A stretch of 64,000 nucleotides of DNA from Anthoceros angustus (lineage: Eukaryota; Streptophyta; Anthocerotopsida; Anthocerotales; Anthocerotaceae): positions 124,001 through 188,000 of the forward strand of contig MU008191.1 of the NCBI GenBank assembly GCA_010909165.1, given 5' to 3'. The notes beneath the pieces are model-generated. The model worked only from the letters and a program-made list of their open reading frames with translations. It searched no databases and was not told the DNA's origin. Each line of letters begins with the position of its first letter. Position 1 is the first letter of the stretch. Below, in pieces: positions 44,105 through 54,102 of the stretch. The position numbers and the translations under genes were made by a program.

Positions 44105-44995
44105 GTCATTGCACTTGTGTCCTTGCCTGCATTTCTTCTCGCTTTAGTTCGAACTCCAATCTGATTTTATTTATCTCTTGCATCTGCTCAATCTTTGTAA
44201 GTTCCACCTTGGACATGGTCTCTGCAAACGAAGCCAATGCCTTGCCAAACTCTACACCAAAATCAATGTCCATAGAACGTTTCCCCTTCTGTTTTCTAGT
44301 TATAACCCTTCACGATGCAATTCTAGATACATCGCAAGCTAGGGCTTGGTGTGCCACTAGAGTTGGTCAGGGTCTTTTCCAGAGTAACTTTGAAACATGT
44401 ACTAGCACAAAGCGGGACCCTTGTAGTCACTTTGTTCGCACCCCCTCAGAGACCTGTTGCAATGACTTTTGGGTAAGACAATTCCTTCACAGGAGAAATG
44501 GCATCCTCATCTACACTCTGGCAACAGTACCTGAACCTGCATTCGCAATGGAAAGAAAAGGTTCATCAGGGCATGCATCGTCTAAATTGATGATAGGGGT
44601 GTCTGCTTTCGGGTTACACCCATATGGAACACCTGAAACCTTGGGATTGTCAAACATAACAGCATCAAACAGCTCGAAATATGGCCATGTCGGAGCCCCT
44701 TGGCCTGGCTGTGTCTTCTTCTCTTTCTCCTTTTTGTAGACCCTCTTCAGGTTTTCGACTTTCTGTTTACAACCTGTAACTTTGAAAGCACAATACTGGA
44801 CCTCGTGGGCAATCTCTTCCCAAAGTTTGTGCTTCAAGTTACCTCAATTCAACATAACATACTTGTCGGCATAAGCATCTACCAAGGCGATTGTGCTATC
44901 TTGTGTCCAATTTGCGACAAGATGCCAAGGCTGGAGTGGACGTAGATTGTGTGAGGGCTAGCTCCTCCATATCTTCGACTTCCACATGCTCCATA
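44105..44995 (-). pseudogene. Myb/SANT-like (trihelix-type) partner protein of Harbinger
   Basis: The N-terminal part, in a shifted frame upstream of 44840, reads MEHVEVEDMEELALTQS, then STIALVDAYADKYVMLN. The main frame (44837-44511) continues HKLWEEIAHEVQ, GCKQKVENLKRVYKKEKEKK, the third helix of the Myb/SANT-like domain, and PTWPYFELFDAV. A later piece (about 44290-44110) reads GVEFGKALASFAETMSKVEL followed by KIEQMQEINK, the usual C-terminal coiled coil. Two or three indels interrupt it. It faces the transposase tail to tail. Confidence 0.8.
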
Positions 44996-45016
44996 GGCTA
45001 TAATGAAAGAAGCAAG

Positions 45017-45297
45017 TGCGCGATGGCAACCCTAGCGAAATGGCAACTCTAGCGCAAGGCAACTCCAATGCGATGGCAACCCCAGCGAAATGGCAACTTC
45101 AGCGCAAGGCAACTCCAAAAAGGTAACCCTAGTGAAATGGCAACTCCAGCGCAAGGCCACTCCAATGCGATGGCAACCTCGGCGAAATGGCAACTTCAGT
45201 GCAAGGCAACTCCAACGCGATGGCAACCCCAGTGAAATGGCAACTCCAGCGCAAGGCAACTCCAACGCGATGGGCAACTTTAGTGCGATGCCAACTT
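45017..45297 (-). repeat. ~48-bp minisatellite beside the Harbinger element
   Basis: About five to six units of the pattern GCGATGGCAACCCCAGCGAA, ATGGCAACTCCAGCGCAAGG, CAACTCCAA. Sub-repeats of about 16 bases share ATGGCAAC. The core is the reverse complement of GTTGCCAT seen beside the other Harbinger fragment at 24770-24890. The minus strand is open throughout (81 codons) only because the period is a multiple of three. Confidence 0.9.
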
Positions 45298-45740
45298 GCA
45301 GGGCCGAGTTCTATTTTTACACCCGGTCCACATTTCCCACCCCTCCCTTAGTGTGGTACGTACTGCGGTACAAAGTTGGATACTAGGAAAGGACGCGGTT
45401 TTGCCATTCTTATAGCCATATGTACCATGCTTTCCTTTATTAGTCGATTCCATACAGTGTGAGATTCCGCAGTATGGCTCAATGTGCAATGAGAACAGCC
45501 CTCCAGGCTGTTGTGAAATAAGGAAAACATTGGACATTCAATGTCAATAATTCATGAGCTTCTGAATCACTACAGAAACAATTACAATGGGACGACAATT
45601 ACATTGTCGATGCTAATCTTTTGACCCATCAGCAATGCATTGTGCGATAAAAACATCACCTATATCTACCGAACTGGTCGTTGTTGATGCCTTCACAATT
45701 TGAATCTTCTTGACCAATGATCGATAACACTATATGGCGC
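45298..45740. other. No gene seen; 3' flank of membrane protein gene
   Basis: No supported frame. It probably includes the 3' untranslated region of the minus-strand gene ending at 45741. Confidence 0.4.
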
Positions 45741-46487
45741 TCAGAATGAGGCCAACACGCAAACCAAACAAGCTACCCACAAGATTGATGACAAGATGAA
45801 AATGGCTAGGCTACTCAATTTTAAAAGTCCAAATAAGATGAAAAGTAAGCCCCCTCCAATCACAAAAATCTCAGCTAACATTGGCACTGGATGCGCATTA
45901 CTTGTCAAACGTGCAGGAAGCCGAGTTCTTCCTTCGAACAACGAGATGACCACCACCCGTACAGAAAACACCGCCACGCATGCGGCAAGCATTGCCGCAT
46001 TTGCAGTAAGCATTGTACAATGTACAGTAGAGACGGAGACCCACGGAAACTTGATTAGATCATCCAAACTTTCCGGCCGGTGCAGTAAGAACAACCAAAT
46101 GATGCCAAGTGAGAGTTTCAAAGCAAATGGGATATCCGCAAATAGGACATCTGCTTGCTGGTCATTGACTTCAACAGGTTTGATTGCTCCATGGCCATTC
46201 CCACCTTGTACATCCACTCCATCATCTGAGTGGTCATTCTCACCCAGTGTCTTCACTTCACCCTGTGAGAGAAGCAAACGATGAGCACTGCTAGCTTCAT
46301 CTTGATGTGACGAGAAACCCATCGCTACCGGCTTTGTCCCGGGCAATGAATTTTCAGCCCTGGATTCGAAATCCACCATTAGAAACCCCTCTACTTCTGA
46401 ATCACTCATAATGAATTTTTGGCCCACAATCCCCTTGTTTGCCCACCAAGGAGATGCGACACGAGCTAAACGCACAAACGTGTACAA
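45741..46487 (-). CDS. Four-helix membrane protein, function unknown
   Basis: A 248-codon frame with good coding character. The first methionine (MYTFVRLARV) gives an N-terminal extension; MSDSEVEGFLMVDFE at codon 27 is an equally good start. The soluble N-terminal half is acidic and Ser-rich, with SSHQDEASSAHRLLLSQGEV and DDGVDVQGGNGHGAIK. Hydrophobic segments follow: ALKLSLGIIWLFLL, a long one in the TANAAMLAACVAVFSVRVVV region, AEIFVIGGGLLFILFGLL, and a final SLAIFILSSILWVACLVCVL that reaches the C-terminus. No family is recognised. It could be a single-exon gene or the last exon of a larger one. Neighbours are transposons, so a captured fragment is possible. Confidence 0.55.
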   Translation of the reverse strand: MYTFVRLARVASPWWANKGIVGQKFIMSDSEVEGFLMVDFESRAENSLPGTKPVAMGFSSHQDEASSAHRLLLSQGEVKTLGENDHSDDGVDVQGGNGHGAIKPVEVNDQQADVLFADIPFALKLSLGIIWLFLLHRPESLDDLIKFPWVSVSTVHCTMLTANAAMLAACVAVFSVRVVVISLFEGRTRLPARLTSNAHPVPMLAEIFVIGGGLLFILFGLLKLSSLAIFILSSILWVACLVCVLASF

Positions 46488-47790
46488 AAGAGATCAAAGG
46501 AAAAGGAGACTCAACTATGTCTATGTAAATCCTAGGGTCTACACCAACATATGTAGTCTTCTACATGTGTAATCTCTCGATAAGAAGAGATCAATTTATT
46601 AAAACAAATTAAAACAATTATATTAGATATATAATAGTACTGAGTTATTAATTAATCATCTTAAATATATCATTATAATTTGTAGAGTACAGTTTTAACC
46701 CTAAACCTGGTCTTTATATATCCGTTTTCCTAATTGGGACCTCTTAACTCCATAAGGACAATGCTACTCAAATCGGTGTCATTTTGCCTTTTTTTTGAAC
46801 AAAAATTATAAAATACATGGTTGCCTACTATGTGAAATTATCAGCTCTATCTTCCATTATTTTTTTTCCAGAAAACTCTTATTTTAGGCCATGAATTTAA
46901 AAGAAACTTCTATAGAAAAGTCCTACCATGGTGGGCTCTAATAATGGGGTCCTTCAACGGTGTCTAAAATCCACATGCGTCACCTTCTGCACCCAAACTT
47001 CAAGCCTCACGGCGTTTGTGCCACCCTTTGGCCTTCATGGAAGGCCAGCCAATCATTGCCTCGCTCTCCACGCCCGAAACTCTAATTGCCGGTGCCTTCC
47101 CGCTATTTTCCTTAGCTTTGCCATTGGCTAAACTTACTTTGACATATGCGGCCACCTGCCATCTCCTCCATTATTCCACTTCTATACACCAGTATCAACG
47201 GCGCTCTAACGCGTCCTAACTCTCCTTCTTTCCCATTTGCGGAAGCTTGGTTACAATCTCTGCTCATTAAAGAAGGTCTCCTAAGAAGTGGAGACAGGCT
47301 ACACTTTTTAGAGACTGAGGTCGTTTTGGCCAAATTTGACCTCTAAAATGAAAACGAAACGCTCTTTTGAGGGTTTTTCCAGAAAAGAAGCCCAAAAACA
47401 CACTTTTTGGGGGACCTAACGTTGTCAAAAGCAATTTTTCTAGGTTTCTCATGCCTTGGGACCCTACTTGGAATGATCTAGGATTTTACCTGGTTTGAAA
47501 AAATCCCATTTTTCACATTTTTCGAGCAGATTCAAAGCACACTACCAACATTAATGACATAACGCTATTTTATAGATTGGTTGAGGCAAGCTGTAAATGG
47601 TGCCGATGCTTTATAAAAAATTATGTTCCAAAGAAACGGAACAGATATGAGTATAAATATCACCGTAATTTCAAAACTACATATCATCATCACTCCTAGG
47701 AAAAGTGTAGGTTTACCATGGATATTACTAAGGAATTCAAAACGTAATTTACTACTTATGTAGTACAACGATAGTAGTAAATGGCTATCG
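46488..47790. other. AT-rich region, no gene seen
   Basis: Long A and T runs and no convincing frame. A direct CTTTTTTGGG-like stretch near 47400 is low complexity. Confidence 0.5.
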
Positions 47791-47794
47791 ATTG

Positions 47795-47895
47795 AAACGC
47801 GGCAAACAGAGCCTATCATTCTCTTGGGAGCGGACTCCTTACTACAACGACACGGGATTGTGCCGCCTACGGCCATCGGTAAAGTCGCTACTGCA
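47795..47895 (+). repeat. Orphan 3' end of the gypsy LTR
   Basis: Contains GAGCCTATCATTCTCTTGGG, CTCCTTACTACAACGACACG, GGATTGTG and GGCCATCGGTAAAGTCGC, the plus-strand version of the conserved LTR end block found at 6085-6139 and, inverted, in the other LTRs. It stops before GCCACA and joins a copia fragment directly. Confidence 0.8.
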
Positions 47896-48708
47896 GTCTT
47901 GAACAAATGGAGTGCGAAGATGCTAAACTGCTTTAGCCTGCCAAGCGGACAAAAGCTAAGCAACAGCATGTCTCCACTCACAGATGTTGAGAAGGCACAA
48001 ATGCTGAATATTTCTTATAGACAAGGAGTAGGGAAACTTATCTATGCCGCAAACACCACTCGTCCAGAAGTCGCTTGTGCTACAAGCATTCTTTCGCAAT
48101 GCCTTGAAAACCCTGGACAACAGCATTGGTAAAGTGTTAAGTGTGTATTTCGTTAATTGAAGGGAACACCACACATAGGCATCAAGTACTGCTATAAAAA
48201 AGGAAAAGGTCTTGATCTTACGGTTTACACTGATTTAGACTATGCAGGAGATATAGACACTCGAAGATCAATGTCTAGGTATGTAGTTTGTATGGCAGGT
48301 GGCCCTATATGTTGGTCTAGCAAGAAGCAGCCAACAGTGGCTCTCTCTAGTACAGAAGCTGAGTATCGAGTTTTAACAGCCGCAGCTACGGAGGTGGTTT
48401 GGTGTAAACTGCTTCTCAAAGAGCTTGGCTTGCAGATACCAACCTGTACAGTTATCAGAACTGATAATCAAGGAGCAATGGCATTTGCAAGAAACCCTCT
48501 GTTTCACTCTCAAACCAAACACATTGGTGTGGAGTATCACTACATCAGAGAACTAGTGACATTAGGGCAGATAGGATTAGAATACATACCAACTCAAGAC
48601 AACCCTGCAGATATCTTTACGAAAGCTCTCGGAAAGGAGCTACATGAAAAACATGTTAAAGGTCTGAGTTTAGGTGAGTCATCCACCTTCCTAGCTAACC
48701 CACCATAG
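47896..48708 (+). pseudogene. Ty1/copia pol fragment, RT end and RNase H
   Basis: One frame runs through with two nonsense codons (TAA at 48130 and 48154). It reads MLNCFSLPSGQKLSNSMSPL, then YRQGVGKLIYAANTTRPEVA, the copia block before RNase H, then LKGTPHIGI, YTDLDYAGDIDTRRSMSRYV, WSSKKQPTVALSSTEAEY, TDNQGAMAFARNP, and HYIRELV. The catalytic acidic residues D, E and D of RNase H are present; the fourth (normally in HIDVRYH) reads HIGVEYH. The 3' LTR is not apparent. Confidence 0.9.
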
Positions 48709-48726
48709 TCTACTTCTAAGAGGAAC

Positions 48727-49242
48727 TCAATAACTGAAGTCCGATGAGGACTCATAGCTGATTGAACACTCATCTCCTGAACGTGGAGAGATTGAATCAG
48801 AAATACTGTCTTCAGTAGGGTTCTCATAGTCTGGTTCATAGGGTGACAAGAAGCTCTCATTGGACCTCGGAGAGTTGTGTGTCATGCGTTCTTGGTAGGA
48901 TAGCCTCTCCTCAGTCTCCAAGCTTTTCTCTCTCTCAATCCGGTCTTTAGATCCTGTTGGAAGCAGTAGGAGTGAGCAAGTTATCAAAATACATACATAA
49001 TATTGAAGAAGAAAAGTCAGTAGTGACGAATAAAGTGGAACTTACTGTAAACACTGAACACGCGGCCAAGAAACTGTTGACATATATGGACTCTAACACG
49101 AACCATTCTTATGCGCGTGTACCTATACTTGTACCAAATTGGAGAGCAAGGCTGGCTGCAATTGCCGAGACTCACAATTCTCGTTTCCTTGTCAAAGTCC
49201 CCGTGGGGGAACTTCCAAGGCACAGGCGGCCCGGAATCAGAG
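48727..49242 (-). pseudogene. Gene-like coding sequence left of solo LTR D, family unknown
   Basis: A minus-strand frame reads PPVPWKFPHGDFDKETRIVS up to the LTR border, followed by a good donor-like GTGAGT near 49166. After an acceptor-like CAACAG near 48963 comes an acidic Ser-rich stretch (RSNESFLSPYEPDYENPTED) ending at 48727. The frame continues on the far side of the LTR at 52510-52660. No family is recognised, and it may be a TE or host gene. Confidence 0.35.
49238..49242 (+). other. Target-site duplication, left copy
   Basis: CAGAG immediately before the LTR end TGTGGC. Confidence 0.9.
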
Positions 49243-50272
49243 TGTGGCGGGACTTTCGCTGATGGCCAGCCGGGCGCGCACAATCCCGTGTCGTTGTAGT
49301 AAGGAGTCCACTCCCAAGAGAATGATGGGCTCCGTTTGCCTCGTTTCAATCATTTCGTCCCTCACGTAGTATCGGTTCAGTCTCAATACACCTATTCATC
49401 GTTTTAAACCTAACTACCCACAATGCTCACCGACAGGCCCGGTGCGGCCAAACGTTTAAGGACCCGTTCGCGTCCGTGTCGTTCAAGTTCGTCACTCAAC
49501 CCTCTAGTCCGTTCCTCTTACCACTCTCACTACTCTCACCATCCTTGGGAAAAGCGCGGGTGGCTACGCGGTCCGGACCTCCTCCGTAGCTCTGCCGGGC
49601 CTCTCCGTCCGGGCTCTGCCGCCCGGAGTTCCTCCGGCTCCACACGTTCCGGCCGTCCAGCGGCACCCTGGATGAGCAAGGGTCCCTAGGCGCTATTCCA
49701 CATACACCACCACACGTTAGGGTCTCACCAAGACCTTGATCTCTCTCCTCCGCTTTCGATGACTCAGGACTCGCGTTAACAAGAAGGCACCCAAGAGCCT
49801 GCCAGAAGACGCGGCATCAACACCAAGAGAAAGATACTTTACTCAGGGCAGCCTCAGCCCTCTTATACTACGCCGAAGGTCGGCACCTTTATTACACCTC
49901 TATTCCGGATGAGGGCTGGCTCGGTCGCCCTAATCGGCCGCCTATTCTCCTATTCCTCCTATCTCCGCCGTCGGTGGTGGTGCAGGATAGATTCTCTTGC
50001 ATGGCCCAAGGCAGCAGCACGCATCGGGATCCGCGGGACCCTACCTCCCCGGTGCAGGCTGCGCTACGGGCGGGCGGCGACAGCGGTCACCACTAAGTCC
50101 TCCTCCCCCTCCTCTCTTATCTCTCTGGCGGGCCCCTGCACAGCGGGCCCTCCAAGGGATGGATCTGCCGGGGCTGGTGATCGGTGGCTCTCCCCCACTC
50201 CCTGAGTCTGGACCTCAGGACCCCGTCTCGACTTCGGAGTCCGGACTTCTAGGTCCGGCCTTCCCTGTCACG

Positions 50273-50347
50273 ACATAGGGTTAGGGTAACCATGGTTAAG
50301 AGGTATAGTTAGGTTAAAAGGTATAGTTAGGGTTAGGGTAACCATGA
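50273..50347 (+). repeat. Degenerate telomere-like repeat inside LTR D
   Basis: AGGGTTAGGGTAACCATG occurs twice, separated by two GTATAGTTAGG units. It contains short TTAGGGTTAGGG runs of at most two units, so it is interstitial and degenerate. Confidence 0.7.
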
Positions 50348-51499
50348 GTGTAAAGGCTACTTAAGCCACAATCAGTCGTAATGAAGGCAGAGCTAGTTGT
50401 GTGCTTCCACATTGCTCGATCGCTGACCAAGTTCATGGTACAACCTGTATCGAGCGGTCGGATTGTTGGTGGGGATGGCGGCGATTTGAATCGGTTGCAT
50501 CGCAACTATCGAGCTACGCGATTCGATCGACATGAGGAGGTGGTAGCACGATTTCAAGCGAGCGACCGGTTCCGACGGCCGAGGGTGAGATACGTGGCCG
50601 CCCTTGGGGTACACTTTGTACAGGCGAAGGGCAGCATGTGGGTATTTTACTAGGCGGAGTTGTGTAGAGAGGCTTTATCGGTACCTGGAAGGACCTGCTT
50701 GATTTGGAGCGAGCGAGCAAGGGCTGGATTTGCCTCACGGCGAGATCGAGGGAGAGCTCTGCCAGCGAAGGTTTTGCGAGGTACTGGGGCCACAATGTGG
50801 ATTTCGAGGGGAGACTACCGCCACCATCTTGCCGGAATAACTGCCAATCCCCCACACCGTCATAGGCGGTCGAGGGCGTGACCCAGGGCCCTTGTGCTCT
50901 ATACCGCCCAACGGCAGCAAGGGTGGACACGCCACGACAGGCGACGGAGGATCTAACGACCGGCTCACCGAGGAGGCAACGGGCGAATAAGAGGCGATCA
51001 ACTCGCGGGGCTTGAGGTCATGCCAAGGGCACTACAGATCATGTACTAACCTTGGTGTAAGCTGGACATGAAATCCCGGGCCGCAGCGAGGGCTCTGTGG
51101 TGTCTGGCAAGGTGATTCCCAGGCCAGTCCGCGGCCTTGTGGTACTTGCACCAAGATTGCTGTGCAAAGACTGTTCTTGTGTGTAAATTGAGTCGAAATC
51201 CCGGGCTGAAGCGACAGCCCTGTGGCTCACAGGGAGGCTGTTCCCAGGCCAGCCGCGGCCTTGTGGTGCCTCCGTCGAGGGTTTTGCTCGATGAGTCGCA
51301 AAGTGTGAAGCTTCTCGACGATCCCGGCGAAGATGATCCTTCCGATGCCCCTCCTTCCTCTCTGCAGGCATGCGGAACCCCAGAATTGTCACCAAGGTGA
51401 TCTACCTTGGTGAGCATGTTCCGATGGACAATGATCCTAGCCATTGCTCTCACCCTCACATCGGCAAACTGACATCAACCGTTGGGTTGGGTTGCAGCC

Positions 51500-51859
51500 C
51501 CTGCTTTATGACGCGGCCTTTGCCGCCTCATTTTTCCTGCGGCCTTGGGGGTTCCAACCACGCCCCCAATTTCCTCCGGACGGGCCAGTCACCCCTCGGG
51601 ACCTCCACGGTCCACCTCCTAGGGTCCTCTCAAGGCTCTTAGATCGAACCTCCTGGCTGGCGCCAACATCTTCCGGCGTACTCCCGGACGGGCGGCTGTT
51701 GTCGAAGGTCATGACACGGAAAACGTCCAGGTGCCACTCCTTGACCAGCTCCCCCGCCTCCTCCAGCCACGGCCCGAAGTCCGGGTAGCGCTTGGTGACG
51801 ATGTTGCGCTCCACCAAGCACCATGGCTCACAAACCTCCGCCGCCTTCTTGGGTCCCAT
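51500..51859 (-). pseudogene. LTR-internal open frame, start region, in LTR D
   Basis: Starts MGPKKAAEVCEPWCLVERNI at 51859, about 650 bp inside the LTR. This is the longest uninterrupted version, running about 117 codons through RYPDFGPWLEEAGELVKEWH, DVFRVMTFDNSRPSG and EVRSKSLERT to Gly-rich sequence. The coiled-coil portion downstream is replaced by unrelated sequence in this copy. Confidence 0.6.
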
Positions 51860-52509
51860 CCTCCCGCTCCCTCTGTCCCGCTGCTGAGGCGTGAAGCTCC
51901 ACAATCTTTCGCTCCTTAGTCGCGGTGTCAGTTGCTTCACTCGCCAATTCGAATGCGCGAAGGATCTTTGGAGCAATAAAAAGACAACGCCAGAGCCGGG
52001 TGTAGCGCGAGAATGCGAAACTTCGCCGAAGTTGTTTGGAAGAATGACCTCCGCCTCACTTCTCTCCGCGGAAGTAACCGGCGGGGCGGCTCTTTCTTGT
52101 CCGTGGCGCCGAGCTGCATGGCCCGCTTACTTCCGCCCACTCGGCCTTACTGCCGCGCGCTGAGCGTGAATACCTGCATGCGGCCAGCAGCATGCTACTA
52201 CGGCTGCTGCGCATGCCGTCTTCCATTCGAGGCCATCCACGTGGTGCGCCTGTCTAACTCACGCCCCAACTTCTAAATTACCTTACTAGGCGCTTATCCC
52301 ATTCGACCGGAGGGTCCGGACTTATCCGATACTCGGTCGTGGTCCGGGGTCCCGGAGTGCGGGGTCCGTTACCGAGTCAGTGCACTCGGATTGTGCTCGG
52401 TGCCGTCGTCTTATTCCTCCTTTTCCGTCTCATTTTACACTCCATTCCTACGAAAAAAAAAAAACAAACCCCGCTTATTTCCCAACCCAAGGGGAGTCCG
52501 TTGTCCACA

Positions 52510-52514
52510 CAGAG
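52510..52514 (+). other. Target-site duplication, right copy
   Basis: CAGAG immediately after the LTR end CCACA. Confidence 0.9.
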
Positions 52515-53229
52515 TCAGAATAAGCATATTCACCATCCTCAAATCTGCGCTTGGCACAAGCAGCTTTGGAAAACTGTTTCACTTTCCTTGGCAGGTTTGG
52601 AGGGTACACCCATGCCTAGTCTCTCACCAAATGGCCGACTAGCAACAACAGCAGCCCTTCTCTGAGCCAACACAGCCTTCGTGACACCTAGTGGGCGCCT
52701 GGGCGTGAGACATACCCTCCGCGTCGATCACATGAGGAGGCAATCTCTCCTTTCTCCTGGCGAGGCAGTCCTAGTAGAGTGAACCTCCTAGGTCATCTCA
52801 CGCATATTAACGTGGGAGCAAGGATCTCACAGTCGGAAGAAGAAGACATTGTAAGAAGCGCAATCTTTCTCTCGATACGCTCAATGGCAATAAGATGAGA
52901 GCGAAAAAGAGGATTATAAAGGGGATGTACCTCATAACTGGTGGCTTCATACTGGCGCAATGCATGTTTCCCGTTTGGCCACTATCGGGCGTAAACCGCA
53001 CACGAAGTCGAACAATTGTGAGATAGCCTCAGCTGAACTCGAGCACACAAGCAGCTCGCGTTTCAGAGACAGTCCTTCTCATAACCAACAAGTGGGAGTG
53101 ATGAAATAGGGTGTTGGAGTTATGATAAGGGTTTAGGGTTTATTAATATCCCACACATATAGTATGAATAGGCACTTCAATATATTTTCTTTCAACCTGT
53201 TCATTAGGGATATACTCCTTATAAATTGT
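52515..53229. other. Right flank of LTR D, mostly no gene
   Basis: About 52515-52660 carries the minus-strand frame interrupted by the LTR (ending EDGEYAYSDS at the border). Beyond that nothing is recognised. Confidence 0.4.
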
Positions 53230-53630
53230 CATTAACACACTTATAGGAATTTGAGGGGTTAACACATATAGGAATTTGAGTGGCCAACACACACATAGGA
53301 ATTTGAGTGGCCACAAAAAGCTATACAGTCTGGTTTTAGCAAACCAAAATTCGTTTTGGCCGCATGGTACACATCATGTCCCGGAGGGTGCCGTCGCTCA
53401 GCCACGGGGCGTAACTACCAGCGCTCAACCACATGTAAGTACATATCCGATTTAAGTTTTGATTGTAGAGCCCCGAAGGGCTTAGGTCAAAAAGTAGAGT
53501 ATGCCGCTTTATGTATCCCGCACGCGGTATTCTTTAGTAAAAGGCGAAAGAATAGTTTGCTCTGTGCTGAACACACGGCTCGTACATACCTCTTCTCGGA
53601 TGTAACTTGGTTGTACAATGTAATTCAATA
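53230..53630 (+). repeat. Dispersed repeat, copy 1
   Basis: Contains three TAGGAATTTGAGTGGCCA-type units (53243-53310), then TTCGTTTTGGCCGCATGG, GCTCAGCCACGGGGCG, CGATTTAAGTTTTGATTGTA and GTGCTGAACACACGGCT. The same order recurs at 54975-55705, there split by an AT-rich insertion. Origin unknown; some phrases look like organellar non-coding sequence. Confidence 0.75.
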
Positions 53631-54011
53631 GAAGAAGATCCTCGATCAAGAACAGTAACTTATAATGCTAGTACAATCCTCAAGTCATACAGGTCGACCC
53701 GTATACTATAGTATATACTAGCATCATGCCTGACTCTGGGTTATGGTCCCCAGTTTCTGGTAATGAATCCACCGTGATAATGAATCCATCGATTGTTGAA
53801 GGTTGTGTCTCCTTTAAACTCCGTCTTGGTGAGAGTTTTCATTTCATCTGGATATTTGCTCTCAACGTTGCTTCCGCTTTTTGCACAACATTTGCTCGCT
53901 GACAATGCTGCGTGCTCTTCCACCGTGGGATCCAAATCAGGTGCTCTACCATTGTACCAGTAATCACTTGATGCAAAGAGCCCAACTTCACAGTTAAAAT
54001 GCACTTGATGC
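53631..54011. other. No gene seen
   Basis: Spacer with CTATAGTATATAC palindromic stretch near 53706-53720. No supported frame. Confidence 0.4.
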
Positions 54012-54102
54012 TTAGAGTACGGCCCTGAATACTAGAGCCCGTAAAGTGACGTCATCAAGGAGAACGAACTTCCCTCGGTTTAGGTTTCAGACGGGACATT
54101 CG
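54012..54102 (+). repeat. Dispersed repeat, partner of 25402-25493
   Basis: Shares GCCCGTAAAG, GGAGAACGAA and GGGACATTCGCTC with the first copy. Confidence 0.6.

Larger units (their letters stand above)
42940..45000 (+). mobile_element. Decayed PIF/Harbinger element with two convergent genes
   Basis: A transposase on the plus strand (43038-44050) and a Myb/SANT-like gene on the minus strand (44995-44105) converge, the standard content of plant PIF/Harbinger elements, in which the Myb-like protein helps the transposase bind DNA. Terminal inverted repeats could not be identified, so the borders are approximate; the left side abuts the LTR of element C and the right side a minisatellite. Confidence 0.75.
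49243..52509 (-). repeat. Solo LTR D of the gypsy family with perfect target duplication
   Basis: On the minus strand it starts TGTGGACAACGGACTCCCCT at 52509 and ends GCCACA at 49243. Both sides carry CAGAG (49238-49242 and 52510-52514), the five-base target duplication expected of gypsy elements. There is no internal region, so it is a solo LTR formed by LTR recombination. The middle (about 50270-51270) differs from the other LTRs and carries telomere-like repeats. Confidence 0.93.

Noticed and set aside
45032-45277. 81-codon minus-strand frame through the minisatellite
   Set aside because: Result of a repeat period divisible by three, with no other coding signs.
53920-53975. Minus-strand stretch with TGGTAGAGCACCTGATTTGGATCC resembling a tRNA D-arm and anticodon arm
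   Set aside because: No T-arm (GGTTCGAATCC type) and no pairing acceptor stem follow at the right distance.
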